Shown: positions 8,993 to 18,335, counted from the first letter of the stretch. The stretch is DNA of 39,268 nucleotides from Flavobacteriales bacterium UBA1993 (GCA_002336485.1 DDCZ01000020.1:1-39268), one strand, 5' to 3'. Notes: generated from the sequence alone by a model not told the origin. Numbers and translations: made by a program.

Positions 8993-9626
8993 TGTAGTGA
9001 CAATTTGCATTGTTCTTTTTGGCCTTATATCCCATAGCCAAGAGTCTGACCTATTTCAACTATGGCCTGACACGACCCTTGCTAAGGCAAACACAGGTGC
9101 TGGATTAGAGTATATGAGTCATGAGGAGAAGTTAACCCTTTTCTATACCAACTTGGTTCGGATTAACCCTGGTCTTTTCGCAGATACATACCTCGAGGAC
9201 TACTTAAGCGAAAACAAAATCAGAAAGGATAAGGATGTGAAATCTTTGATCAAAACCTTATCCAACACTTCTGCGAGGGTCATTTTAAAACCAAGCGAAG
9301 AGCTTACTCACACAGCTAGGGCACATGCCATTGATATGGGTAAAACGGGAAGAACTGGGCATAACTCATCCAAAGGGGAATCGTTTGCAACCCGGCTGAA
9401 GGAACCATCTAAAATCTATCGCGGACTAAATGAAAATGCGAACTATGGCAATGAGCACGCTCTTGATATAGTTATTGACCTGCTCATAGACAGGAATGTC
9501 TCGAATGCTGGACATAGAAAAAACATTCTCGATATAGAGATGAGATATATGGGTGTAGCGATTGAACCCCATGTTCGGTATGGATACAATTGTGTTCAGG
9601 ACTTCGGAGGCCCCTTAACAAAGTAA
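8982..9626 (+). CDS. Secreted CAP (SCP/PR-1) domain protein
   Basis: This 214-residue protein has a signal peptide (about 1-20, ending SHSQ). The CAP domain runs from about residue 45 to the end, with HTARAHAIDMG, TGHNSS, a GLNENANYG segment (the usual G.N...G) and the SNAGHRKNILD signature. The conserved histidines and acidic residue of the CAP cavity are present. Bacterial CAP proteins are extracytoplasmic; some bind lipids or act on the envelope, but most have unknown function. It starts within the last codons of the amidohydrolase gene, which suggests coupled translation. No terminator is visible downstream. Confidence 0.88.
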   Translation: MKSSVVTICIVLFGLISHSQESDLFQLWPDTTLAKANTGAGLEYMSHEEKLTLFYTNLVRINPGLFADTYLEDYLSENKIRKDKDVKSLIKTLSNTSARVILKPSEELTHTARAHAIDMGKTGRTGHNSSKGESFATRLKEPSKIYRGLNENANYGNEHALDIVIDLLIDRNVSNAGHRKNILDIEMRYMGVAIEPHVRYGYNCVQDFGGPLTK

Positions 9627-9644
9627 ATAGTTAGTTTATTTTTG
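9615..9644 (+). promoter_or_regulatory. Candidate promoter of the acyl-CoA synthetase gene
   Basis: The octamer TATTTTTG (9637-9644) matches the -7 consensus TAnnTTTG. Exactly 19 nt upstream is TTA (9615-9617) instead of TTG. The start codon is 22 nt downstream of the -7 element, leaving a short leader. The -33 lies within the 3' end of the CAP gene. Confidence 0.5.
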
Positions 9645-9666
9645 AGAGATACAACACCCCAGAATT

Positions 9667-11427
9667 ATGGAGATAAAACGATTATTCGACATTCCCTACT
9701 TCCAACTAGATAAGTTCCCTCAGGCGGATGCCTTAGTAGGGAAAGTAAATGGCAAGTGGGTAAAAACGTCAACCAAGGAATTTATAGATACAGGGATAAA
9801 AGTCAGTAAATCACTAAAGTCAATTGGTATCCAGCCCATGGACACCGTTGCCATCATATCCAACAACCGTCCAGAATGGAACATAACGGATATTGGAATC
9901 ATGATGTGTGGTGGAATCAACGTACCTATCTATCCAACAATCGCCCCAAAAGATTATGCTTTCATCTTTAACGATGCCAAGGTCAAGGTGTGTTTTGTGA
10001 GCGACGATGAGCTATTGCAAAAGGTCCTTGAAATAAAGGATCAAGTGCCCACCCTTGAGCAAATAATATCATTCAATCAAATTGACGGCATCGAGCATTT
10101 CACGAAATTCCTTGAACGAGGATCTGCCGTTCCTAGCAAGGAGATTGAAGATATTAAAGCCTCGATACAGGAAGATCAATTGGCGACATTGATTTATACG
10201 AGTGGCACTACAGGCAACCCAAAGGGTGTTATGTTGTCCCACAAAAACATTGTCCAAAATGTCTACGGTTCTAGAGAACGATTGCCTGTAGATGAGCATA
10301 GCAAAGCAGTAAGCTTCCTCCCTCTATGCCATATATATGAGCGCATGGTGTTATATCTATTCATGTATACTGGTGTTTCCATCTATTACGCCGAGTCTAT
10401 GGAAACCATTGGTGATGATATCAGGGATGTGCAACCTCAGGTGTTTACTGCGGTTCCAAGGTTACTGGAAAAGGTCTTTGATAAAATAATGGCAAAGGGA
10501 AGCGAACTCACTGGAATTAAGCGAGGACTCTTTTTCTGGGCTGTGGAATTAGGAGAGCGTTGGGAGCCATATGGTCAAAACGGAGCTTGGTATGAGTTTC
10601 AGTTGAGCATCGCGAACAAGCTCATTTTCAGTAAGTGGCGCGAAGCGCTTGGCGGCAATGTGAAAGCCGTAGCCAGCGGCAGTGCTGCTCTACAACCTAG
10701 GTTAGCGCGCATCTTTAATGCCGCTCAAATTCCGGTTCTCGAGGGATATGGACTTACGGAAACCAGTCCAGTCGCGGCCGTAAACTGTTTCGACGACAAG
10801 GGTTTCATGATTGGTACAGTGGGAAGAGCATTGCACAATTGCGAGATTAAAATAGCCGAGGACGGGGAAATCCTCCTTAAAGGTCCTAACATCATGATGG
10901 GCTACTATAATCGCCCGGACCTGACAGCTGAAGTATTGAAAGATGGTTGGCTACACACGGGTGATATTGGGGTTTTAGTGGATGGTCAATACCTGAAAAT
11001 TACGGATAGAAAGAAGGAGATTTTCAAAACCTCTGGAGGTAAATATATTGCCCCACAGCCAATGGAAAACACCTATAAGGCCTCTCGATTTATAGACCAG
11101 ATTATGGTTATCGGAGAAAATCAAAAGCATCCGGCGGCCCTTATCGTACCCGACTTAGATTTTGCCAAAGAATGGTGTAAACGTCATGGCATCGAATGCG
11201 CGACGTATCCAGAAATGGCCAAAAATCAGGAACTCAAAGACCGAATCTGGAAGGACATTGAAGCGTTCAATGAAACATATGGCAAGTTTGAGCAAGTCAA
11301 GAAAATTGCACTCTGCGATGATGCATGGGCAATTGACTCTGGCGAATTAACTCCATCATTAAAGCTAAAGCGAAAATTCATCATGAACAAATATTCACAT
11401 CTAGTAAGCGCCATTTACGAGGGCTAA
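9667..11427 (+). CDS. Long-chain fatty acid-CoA ligase (AMP-forming)
   Basis: This 586-residue adenylate-forming enzyme activates fatty acids with ATP and CoA. The P-loop-like YTSGTTGNPKGVMLSHKN begins near residue 176, GYGLTETSP near 362 and GWLHTGDIG near 425. The hinge/core KITDRKKEIFKTSGGKYI with a PMEN segment near 455 follows. These identify the long-chain acyl-CoA synthetase branch (FAA1/COG1022) rather than short-chain or acetyl-CoA synthetases. It is slightly shorter than FAA1-type proteins of about 600-660 residues but appears complete. It is probably peripheral to the inner membrane. The downstream gene starts 2 nt after its stop, so the two are likely cotranscribed. Chain-length preference is unknown. 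Confidence 0.93.
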   Translation: MEIKRLFDIPYFQLDKFPQADALVGKVNGKWVKTSTKEFIDTGIKVSKSLKSIGIQPMDTVAIISNNRPEWNITDIGIMMCGGINVPIYPTIAPKDYAFIFNDAKVKVCFVSDDELLQKVLEIKDQVPTLEQIISFNQIDGIEHFTKFLERGSAVPSKEIEDIKASIQEDQLATLIYTSGTTGNPKGVMLSHKNIVQNVYGSRERLPVDEHSKAVSFLPLCHIYERMVLYLFMYTGVSIYYAESMETIGDDIRDVQPQVFTAVPRLLEKVFDKIMAKGSELTGIKRGLFFWAVELGERWEPYGQNGAWYEFQLSIANKLIFSKWREALGGNVKAVASGSAALQPRLARIFNAAQIPVLEGYGLTETSPVAAVNCFDDKGFMIGTVGRALHNCEIKIAEDGEILLKGPNIMMGYYNRPDLTAEVLKDGWLHTGDIGVLVDGQYLKITDRKKEIFKTSGGKYIAPQPMENTYKASRFIDQIMVIGENQKHPAALIVPDLDFAKEWCKRHGIECATYPEMAKNQELKDRIWKDIEAFNETYGKFEQVKKIALCDDAWAIDSGELTPSLKLKRKFIMNKYSHLVSAIYEG

Positions 11428-11429
11428 GA

Positions 11430-12044
11430 ATGAGGTTCCATTTTCGTTCTGTACTAACGGCCACGCTGGCTTGTTTTTGCCTTCATGCAATTTCTCAGTC
11501 TCCAAACGAAGAACTGGAACAAGCGCCATACTTCGCCAGCCTATCCGCAGGTTTTGGGATGATGTATGGAGGCTTAGGTGCAAATTTTGAGGCCGGAGCG
11601 AAGCACGTTTCTGGATATGCCGCGTTTGGTTATGCGCCTGCCGCTAAAGCTGGTACTGTAACAATTAAGGAAAGCTTTAATTACCAACTTGGTGTACGGT
11701 ATTCCTTCAATGTAGGGAGCCAATACATTTTTCCTCGCATTGGTCTTGGCTTTGGCTGGATTACCAACTATTATGACCATCGCATTATGTCCGCACCTTA
11801 CGACCAAACGGTAGATGGACTAAGCTTGCATACAGGCGTACAAGTCTATTCTGGTGAAGGCTTTATTTTCAGTTTTGACTTGGGCATGGGATCAAAAATT
11901 GCCATAACAAATGCAAATTCACATCCCCATTTTTATTCTTTCTACATCAGACCCTGTGTTGGTGTGGGATATGATATTGCCCGGCTCTTCTACAAACGAG
12001 ACAATTCTACCATAAAAAACAAGGAAATCAATCCTTTTGAGTGA
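11430..12044 (+). CDS. Putative outer-membrane beta-barrel protein
   Basis: This 204-residue protein has a signal peptide (about 1-22, ending HAISQ). The rest is rich in Gly and aromatic residues in alternating patterns (LSAGFGMMYGGLGANFEAG, YQLGVRYSFNVG, PRIGLGFGWI), as expected of beta-barrel strands. No known family motif was recognised. It follows the acyl-CoA synthetase by 2 nt, which could hint at a lipid-related envelope role, but that is inference only. Its stop lies 5 nt from the convergent stop of ppx, with no terminator hairpin between them. Confidence 0.7.
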   Translation: MRFHFRSVLTATLACFCLHAISQSPNEELEQAPYFASLSAGFGMMYGGLGANFEAGAKHVSGYAAFGYAPAAKAGTVTIKESFNYQLGVRYSFNVGSQYIFPRIGLGFGWITNYYDHRIMSAPYDQTVDGLSLHTGVQVYSGEGFIFSFDLGMGSKIAITNANSHPHFYSFYIRPCVGVGYDIARLFYKRDNSTIKNKEINPFE

Positions 12045-12049
12045 CAGCC

Positions 12050-12955
12050 CTAAACGAAGGCGTTCTCCACCTTGGTTTTATTGTAGAGCATCCGAATTAT
12101 TCCGTCTGACACCCCAATTTTCGGCACGAAAGCGGTTCGCGCACCGCTCCATTTCATGACCGAAGTAAAGATTTTACCTGCTGGTATGATCACATCCGCT
12201 CGGTCTGGATTAAGGTAAAGCCTCTGAATGCGATCTTCCGAAGACATAGATTTCAATCGTTTGTATAAATGAAATATCTCATCGTAATTCAACTCTTCTC
12301 CATAATCCTTCATCAGCAGTTTACAATACTTATTGATGTTTCCTCCCGATCCAATGAGTGCTAGCTCTTGCATAGCTTCTCCACCAATGGCCCGCACCCA
12401 TTCCTTCATCTCATCCCATTCCTCCGAGGAAACAGAATCCATGAGTAATCGAATCGATCCAACGTTGAAAGACCTGGATGCTATGGCTTGATGATTATTA
12501 AACAGAGTAAGTTCGGTGCTTCCACCTCCAACATCCATATAGAGATAGCTGCGATCGTGGTTCATATTTTCCATGAGGCCGTTGGCATAGATCACTTCAG
12601 CCTCCTCCTTCCCAGATATAATTTCAATTTGAATTCCGGTTTCTTCAAAGACTCGCTTCACAATCTCTAATCCATTTGAAGCTTCTCGAAAGGCCGATGT
12701 CGCAATAGCCCTAGATTTTATAGGCCGATAGACATTAAGCAAATGTTTGAATGCCTTCATTCCTTGGAGAAAGTCTTCTTCCTTCTCTTTTGGAATGTAT
12801 TGATGTAAAAACGCGTCTGCACCTAGCCGAATCGGGATCCGAATGAGTGATTGCTTCTTAATCACAACCGAAGCTCCTTCCTCGAAGACGTTGCTAATAA
12901 GCAGCCTTATTGCATTTGAACCGATATCAACGGCGGCAAATCGATACGCTTTCAT
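12050..12955 (-). CDS. ppx: Exopolyphosphatase, Ppx/GppA family (short form)
   Basis: This 301-residue ASKHA-fold phosphatase has the phosphate-1 loop DIGSNAIR (10-17), a catalytic acidic cluster near SGKEEAE (115-120), and the phosphate-2 loop DVGGGSTE (141-148). GSGGNINK follows near 202-209. It covers only the two ASKHA domains and lacks the C-terminal HD-like region of E. coli Ppx (about 510 residues), as in other short Ppx proteins. It should remove terminal phosphates from polyphosphate; hydrolysis of pppGpp is an alternative for the family. It lies 7 nt downstream of ppk1, so synthesis and degradation enzymes are cotranscribed. Confidence 0.9.
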   Translation of the reverse strand: MKAYRFAAVDIGSNAIRLLISNVFEEGASVVIKKQSLIRIPIRLGADAFLHQYIPKEKEEDFLQGMKAFKHLLNVYRPIKSRAIATSAFREASNGLEIVKRVFEETGIQIEIISGKEEAEVIYANGLMENMNHDRSYLYMDVGGGSTELTLFNNHQAIASRSFNVGSIRLLMDSVSSEEWDEMKEWVRAIGGEAMQELALIGSGGNINKYCKLLMKDYGEELNYDEIFHLYKRLKSMSSEDRIQRLYLNPDRADVIIPAGKIFTSVMKWSGARTAFVPKIGVSDGIIRMLYNKTKVENAFV

Positions 12956-12962
12956 TTAATAG

Positions 12963-15029
12963 TTAGGCTTTCTCTTTGTAAAACTGGTGTAACTCATATT
13001 GGCTTCGACTCGACTTTGCGCCCTCTTGCCGATCGACGCTATACGATCTATCTGCATGCAATCTTCGGGCTTTTACATTATCCGCAAACTGTATTTCAAA
13101 AGTATTATCAATCTCCTTGATGATGTTCTTGTCATAAATGGGGCAGGTTACTTCTATCCGTCGATCAATATTTCTAACCATCCAATCCGCTGAACTGATA
13201 AAGTATAGTGGTGCACCATCGTTATAGAAGCTATAGAATCTAGCATGTTCTAAAAACCGATCAATTACACTCACCACTTGTATGTTCTCACTTAAGCCCG
13301 GCACCTCAGGCACCAGTGAACATATACCACGTATCACCATTCTAATCTTTACGCCGGCCTTGCTCGCATCATAGAGCTTAGTAATCAAAACTGGATCTAC
13401 GAGGCTGTTCATTTTCAATTTTATCGTAGCTTCTTTACCTTCTTTTGCATTTTTTATCTCCTTATTTATTAAGCGAATTAGCTTACTTCTTAAGTAGAAA
13501 GGTGAAAGAATTAAGTGTTGAAATCGATAATTCGGCCAAATGGCGTGCTCAAATAAGTCGAAGACCTTTTGAACCTCTTTTGTAATTCTCGTATCCGTGG
13601 TGAGTAAACTAAAATCAGTGTACATACTCGCCGTTGACTCATTGAAATTTCCGGTGCCAATTTTGGCATATTGCACCATTTGACCATTCTCCTTTCTGGA
13701 GATCAGACAAATCTTACTATGCACTTTTAGTCCAGGGAAACCAAAATGAACGGTCACTCCTTCGTCTTCCAAAATATTTGACCAATAGATGTTGTTTTCC
13801 TCATCGAATCTCGCCTGTAGTTCAAAGACCACGGTAACCTTTTTGCCATTTCGTGCAGCTGTAATCAAGGCATTTACAATCTTACTTCTTGTCGCCACTC
13901 GATAGAGGCAAATCTTAATGGACTTCACCTTGGGATCCATGGCCGCTTCTTTCAGCCAATCAATCACATGATTGAATGATTGGTAAGGAAAATGAAGCAA
14001 TATATCACCATGTTTAATTGCCTTAAAGTGACTGTCAAATTTTGAAAATACTGGATGATCAGAGCTTTGAAGTGATTTGTAATATCCCTTGGCGAGATTA
14101 AGTTTTGGAAATGACATTAAGTCTCGAAAGTTGTGGTAGCGCCCTCCAGGGATCAGTGCGTCCTCGATCGTTATCAAGTTCATTTTTTTAGTCAGATACT
14201 TCTGAAGATCTTCGGGCATTTCCGCATCATAGACGAAACGAACGGGCGCTCCGTGTTTTCTAGCCTTTAAGCTTTTCTTCATTTTCTCCAAAAAGCTCTT
14301 AGAAATATCATTGTCCAAGTCAAGCTCCGCGTCTCTGGTAAATTTAAATGTATACGCTTCAACCGAGTTGGGCTTGAGTCCTTCAAACATGGACATCAAA
14401 TTAAACCGAATGATATCGTCCAAAATAATAATGACCTTTTTGCCCTTTTGATTTGGAATCTCAACAAACCTGGGAAGCGAGGATGGAATTTCTATTAAAG
14501 CATACAGCTGATCGTGTTTCTTTCTTTCCACAAGTGGAATGGTCAGTATGGAAGCAAGAAATATTCCTTTGTCTCGAAGTTGCGGAAACTTCTTAATCTG
14601 ATCCAGCATTATCGGACCTGTAATCGGATCAACCTCATCTTCAAAATAGGCGCGGACAAATTTTTGTTGATCCTTATTAAGTGACTTTTCATTGACTATG
14701 AATATGTCGTTCTTCTTTAACTCAATCAGAATGTCGGAATAGATTGTTTCATAACGCCGCTGCTGACGTATACTGATTTCCTGAATCTGCTTAAAAATTG
14801 CCTTTGGATCCTCGTCTTTTGTCAACTTGAGTTTAGCTCCAAGCAAAGCCTGTCGCTTTACAGACGCAACACGTACTCGAAAAAATTCATCGCGATTGTT
14901 TGAAAATATGCCTAAGAACTTTAGTCGTTCCATTACTGGCACCTTGGAATCTGCCGCCTCGCTGAGTACACGATCGTTAAAGGCAAGCCAACTTAGTTCT
15001 CGGTTAATTATTTCTCTCTTTGTTCCCAT
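12963..15029 (-). CDS. ppk1: Polyphosphate kinase 1
   Basis: This 688-residue protein transfers the ATP gamma-phosphate reversibly onto polyphosphate. The N-terminal INRELSWLAFN motif begins at about residue 8. The phospholipase D-like domains carry the autophosphorylated histidine H437 (KVHSK) with GTGNFNE following, and the second active-site histidine H595 (LEHARF) followed by SSADWMVRNIDRRIE. Length is normal for PPK1. It is the first gene of a leftward ppk1-ppx operon. The 222-nt upstream region has a near-match -7 (TACCTTTA on the minus strand) but no convincing -33. Confidence 0.96.
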   Translation of the reverse strand: MGTKREIINRELSWLAFNDRVLSEAADSKVPVMERLKFLGIFSNNRDEFFRVRVASVKRQALLGAKLKLTKDEDPKAIFKQIQEISIRQQRRYETIYSDILIELKKNDIFIVNEKSLNKDQQKFVRAYFEDEVDPITGPIMLDQIKKFPQLRDKGIFLASILTIPLVERKKHDQLYALIEIPSSLPRFVEIPNQKGKKVIIILDDIIRFNLMSMFEGLKPNSVEAYTFKFTRDAELDLDNDISKSFLEKMKKSLKARKHGAPVRFVYDAEMPEDLQKYLTKKMNLITIEDALIPGGRYHNFRDLMSFPKLNLAKGYYKSLQSSDHPVFSKFDSHFKAIKHGDILLHFPYQSFNHVIDWLKEAAMDPKVKSIKICLYRVATRSKIVNALITAARNGKKVTVVFELQARFDEENNIYWSNILEDEGVTVHFGFPGLKVHSKICLISRKENGQMVQYAKIGTGNFNESTASMYTDFSLLTTDTRITKEVQKVFDLFEHAIWPNYRFQHLILSPFYLRSKLIRLINKEIKNAKEGKEATIKLKMNSLVDPVLITKLYDASKAGVKIRMVIRGICSLVPEVPGLSENIQVVSVIDRFLEHARFYSFYNDGAPLYFISSADWMVRNIDRRIEVTCPIYDKNIIKEIDNTFEIQFADNVKARRLHADRSYSVDRQEGAKSSRSQYELHQFYKEKA

Positions 15030-15251
15030 CCTTGTTTCTGATCCTTGATTCTTATCAAGAAGGTAAAGGTAGCCTTTGTCTAGACCATAAAATCACGAAT
15101 AATCGTGCTTAACCCAATGATAACAATGAATCCCACAATTCAGTTGAATTACGAAGCAGTTGAAAACTCTGTTGAAAAGGAGTAGGCACCATGACTTAAA
15201 CGGCCAATAGAATGGGAGACCTTTGCCAAAAGCATTCAAACCCCAGCATTC
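15030..15251. other. Intergenic region between divergent ppk1 and 15252 gene
   Basis: This 222-nt region must hold promoters for both directions, but no full TTG-N19-TAnnTTTG was found. It contains a short perfect palindrome CACGA-ATAA-TCGTG (15094-15107). It also contains three GTTGAA hexamers at 15143, 15159 and 15171 in direct orientation. Either could be an operator, but no regulator can be named. Confidence 0.4.
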
Positions 15252-15797
15252 ATGTTTACCATTTTCAAGAAGAAAAAGCTAACCGAGGATCATCTAGCTC
15301 ATTTTTTCGTGAATTCTACTTTGAAACTGATCGATTCTGGTTTTGAGGATGTTTGTGAAATCATCAATAATGATCCGGAGTTCGCTACTCGCCCAAATCT
15401 CAACGCCGATCAATACGACCAGTTCCTTCTGATCGTTATGGCGGGCAACATCAAACTTATGGCTGCCAATTTTGAAGCCATTCGTTCCGCACGTCTAGCA
15501 GAAAAGATCTATCGCAAGTTGAGTAGTACACTTAAGGTGGAACCAGGAGCGCTAAAAGAGACGATTTCAAAATACCAATCATGGATGGGACGTATTAATC
15601 ATCCCTCCAAAAACGTGCACTACTCCATGTCTAAAGGAGTATTCTTCAAGTATAACCTGAACGAATTTCAGGCGGATTACTTCAAGAACATGAACACACC
15701 TAATCCAATTTTTCTAAAAAGGCTGGATGAGATCGTTGGTGAGTTTATTTTCGATTGGGAAAACCTTCGAGCCGATTACCGAATAGTTGAGGACTAG
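15252..15797 (+). CDS. Hypothetical protein, 181 aa
   Basis: I do not recognise a family. The product has a basic N-terminus (FKKKK), then a mostly helical, charged sequence with no signal peptide and no membrane segment, so it is probably cytoplasmic. The aromatic residues near the C-terminus (FFKYNLNEF, YFKNMN, FIFDWENL) suggest a folded domain. Good codon structure and an uninterrupted frame support a real gene. It is transcribed away from ppk1 and converges on the L-2-hydroxyglutarate oxidase gene; the two stop codons share a CTAG (15794-15797). Confidence 0.7.
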   Translation: MFTIFKKKKLTEDHLAHFFVNSTLKLIDSGFEDVCEIINNDPEFATRPNLNADQYDQFLLIVMAGNIKLMAANFEAIRSARLAEKIYRKLSSTLKVEPGALKETISKYQSWMGRINHPSKNVHYSMSKGVFFKYNLNEFQADYFKNMNTPNPIFLKRLDEIVGEFIFDWENLRADYRIVED

Positions 15798-17011
15798 GTA
15801 AATTTAAAGTGGTCTGTGGCCATTTTACACACCTCATTCCCTATTGCCAAGCAAGCCGTAGCGGCAGGACTGGGTGCATTCAACACATGAATTCCATTTT
15901 GCTTGTATTCAATCTTGAAGTCATCGATCATATTCCCCGTATCAGATAAAGCCATGGCTCGAACACCAGCACGCTCCTCGGCCAAGTCAGCCATCTCCAA
16001 ACTAGGAATCAATCGCTGCAGTTGCGACAAAAACAGCTTTTTAGAAAATGCGCGACGATATTCCTCTATACCGTATCTCCAATGCTTCGCGAAAAACTTC
16101 CAGGTTCCGACAAACGTCAGTGCGTCAAGGGTATCCTTTAAATTGAAATCTGTTTTCTTATAGCCTTCTCGTTTAAAAACGAAAACGGCATTTGGTCCGC
16201 ACTCAACGCTACCATCTGTCATTCTTGTGAAATGCACTCCTAAAAATGGAAATTTGGGATTTGGTACTGGATATATTAGGTGCTTCACTTTATGCTTGCC
16301 TTTCTCGCTAAGCTCAAAATAATCTCCTCTAAACCCAAGGATGGCCATATCCAACTTCACGTCATTCTTCTTGGCTAGTCGATCAGCTTGAAGACCTCCG
16401 CAATAGATTACATACTTCGCTTCAATGACCCCGTTGTTGGTGTGCAGTTGAGTTCCATTCGGTTCTTGCTCAATTTGACGCACTTCATGGCTTAATAAAA
16501 GTGCGTTATTCGGGTTTCCCGCCTCAAACAATTCCCCGAACTTATCGGTGGCCGCCCTAAAGTCAATTATCCCCGTGCAGCCAACGCGCACGCCTGCAAT
16601 ACCCGTGCAGTTTGGTTCAATTTCGCGGATTTGTTCGGGCCCTATCTTTTCTAGATCTTCAACTTTGTTGTCAAGTCCCCTTTGGTATATGGTTTCAAGG
16701 TTTTCCAGTTCCGATTCATCCGTGGCTACAATAATCTTCCCACAGATGTCATGTTCAATGCCGTATTTCTCGGCAAAGGCAACGATTTCTTTTCGCCCTT
16801 CAACACAATTTTTGGCCTTAAACGATCCTGGCTTATAGTAAATGCCAGAATGAATCACCCCAGAATTATTCCCAGTTTGATGGTTTGCCAATCGAGGCTC
16901 CTTCTCTATCAATGCGATGGATTTATTCGGGTATGCCAAATGCATTTTGTATGCAGTTGCGGCACCTACTATGCCGCCTCCAACGATTGCAATATCAAAA
17001 ACCTTATTCAT
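15794..17011 (-). CDS. lhgO: L-2-hydroxyglutarate oxidase
   Basis: This 405-residue FAD-dependent oxidoreductase of the DAO fold has the dinucleotide motif GGGIVGAATAY near residues 11-21. It also has the LhgO-typical stretch NNSGVIHSGIYYKPGS (about 48-63) and the FLGVHFTRM and ERAGVRAMA segments. It oxidises L-2-hydroxyglutarate to 2-oxoglutarate, removing a side product of malate or lactate dehydrogenase acting on 2-oxoglutarate, and passes electrons to the membrane quinone pool in the E. coli enzyme. Its ATG overlaps the end of the upstream MFS gene by 8 nt, so the two are translationally coupled. The symbol follows E. coli lhgO (ygaF). Confidence 0.9.
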   Translation of the reverse strand: MNKVFDIAIVGGGIVGAATAYKMHLAYPNKSIALIEKEPRLANHQTGNNSGVIHSGIYYKPGSFKAKNCVEGRKEIVAFAEKYGIEHDICGKIIVATDESELENLETIYQRGLDNKVEDLEKIGPEQIREIEPNCTGIAGVRVGCTGIIDFRAATDKFGELFEAGNPNNALLLSHEVRQIEQEPNGTQLHTNNGVIEAKYVIYCGGLQADRLAKKNDVKLDMAILGFRGDYFELSEKGKHKVKHLIYPVPNPKFPFLGVHFTRMTDGSVECGPNAVFVFKREGYKKTDFNLKDTLDALTFVGTWKFFAKHWRYGIEEYRRAFSKKLFLSQLQRLIPSLEMADLAEERAGVRAMALSDTGNMIDDFKIEYKQNGIHVLNAPSPAATACLAIGNEVCKMATDHFKFT

Positions 17012-18335
17012 TTGATGGTATTATGTGCTTAGTTGCGCTGAGTTTGTCTTCATTCTTTACAAAGAGCAATAGGATTCCACCGATTAAAAAGAATGAGAGT
17101 AACACTAATGCGGAGTTTCTCATGCTCTCAGTGTATCCCTCAATGGCTCCGAAAAGAAACGTGCCAATTACAATCCCGAGTTTTTCCACTACATCATAAA
17201 AACTAAAGTATGATGCATGATCCTTTGTTTGCGGAAGTAGTTTAGAGTATGTCGATCGAGACAACGATTGAATACCACCCATTACTAAGCCAACAAATCC
17301 GGCAAGAATGTAAAATTCGGTTGACGTTTGGATAAAGTAGGCCGCGATGCATATTCCCACCCAGATTGCCAAAGCAATAATTAAAACCGCAATGTTTCCG
17401 ATTTTAGAAGAAAGTTTGGCGAATAGGTAAGCTCCAGCTACCGCCACAAATTGAATTATTAATACGCTTATGATAAGGCCCGAGTCTCCATCTCCGCCCC
17501 AATCAATTTCCTTTTTTGCAAAAAGAACGGCCATTACCATTACAGTTTGAACCCCCATGCTGTACACAAAAAATGAGCGCAGAAATCGTTTCAGGTTCAC
17601 TTGTGGCCTGAGTTCTACCAAGACTTTTTTGAGTTCTTCGTATCCTTTCCAGAGAAATGTGTCACCCGGAGTGCGCTCATATACATTATCTGGCAGAGCT
17701 CGATACGTTACCTGTGCAAAACCAGCCCACCAGACAGCAACCAAAAGAAACATATAACGCGTCGATTCCTTTGTTTCAGTTGTATCTATCATCATGATGA
17801 TGATCAGAATGACGATTAGTAAAATACTACTGCCTATGTATCCATATGAAAACCCTTTCGCGCTTACTTCATCATGCCTGTCAACGGTGGCTATTTCCGG
17901 TAAAAATGAATTATAGAAAACCAGACTTCCCCAGAAACCAACGCTAGCCAAAAGCACAAATAGGAGTGACAATTCAAGGTGAGCAGGGTTAAAAAAGAAT
18001 AGTGCAGCGCAAGATCCTGAGCCCAGATAACAGAAAAACTTCATGAATTTCTTCTTACTCCCTGTATAATCTGCAATGCCCGAAAGAAAGGGAGACATAG
18101 CAGCGACTATCAAAAATGAAAGCGACAATACATAACTATAAATCTCGGTATTGATGAAGGATCGCCCAAGAAAGGTCACGTTCATTGACTCCGTACCATC
18201 AGGGAATGTTTCCGTAGTCATCTTTGAGTAGAAGATCGGGAAAATGGCGGTGGAGATCACTAAAGAATAAACCGAATTTGCCCAATCGTAAAATGCCCAG
18301 GCCTTTATTGTTTTTGGATTATTCTTTTCTAACAC
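17004..18335 (-). CDS. UMF1-type MFS transporter
   Basis: This 443-residue polytopic protein has about 12 membrane segments. The N-terminal signature KAWAFYDWANSVYSLVI is the hallmark of the UMF1 (Atg22-like) branch of the major facilitator superfamily. A second MFS-typical motif, GLVMGGIQSLSRSTYSKLLP, is near residue 345. The start is GTG; no in-frame ATG lies near upstream, and the signature begins only about 10 residues later, so the start is well placed. Substrates of bacterial UMF1 proteins are poorly known, with amino acid efflux proposed from the eukaryotic relative. Its 3' end overlaps lhgO by 8 nt, which suggests a linked function. Confidence 0.87.
   Translation of the reverse strand: MLEKNNPKTIKAWAFYDWANSVYSLVISTAIFPIFYSKMTTETFPDGTESMNVTFLGRSFINTEIYSYVLSLSFLIVAAMSPFLSGIADYTGSKKKFMKFFCYLGSGSCAALFFFNPAHLELSLLFVLLASVGFWGSLVFYNSFLPEIATVDRHDEVSAKGFSYGYIGSSILLIVILIIIMMIDTTETKESTRYMFLLVAVWWAGFAQVTYRALPDNVYERTPGDTFLWKGYEELKKVLVELRPQVNLKRFLRSFFVYSMGVQTVMVMAVLFAKKEIDWGGDGDSGLIISVLIIQFVAVAGAYLFAKLSSKIGNIAVLIIALAIWVGICIAAYFIQTSTEFYILAGFVGLVMGGIQSLSRSTYSKLLPQTKDHASYFSFYDVVEKLGIVIGTFLFGAIEGYTESMRNSALVLLSFFLIGGILLLFVKNEDKLSATKHIIPSNE

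Noticed and set aside
15126..15185. 19-codon frame (ATG to TAG) in the ppk1/15252 intergenic region
   Set aside because: It is too short to judge, has no visible ribosome-loading context or homology, and such a frame is expected by chance. The GTTGAA hexamers in this region are partly its codons.
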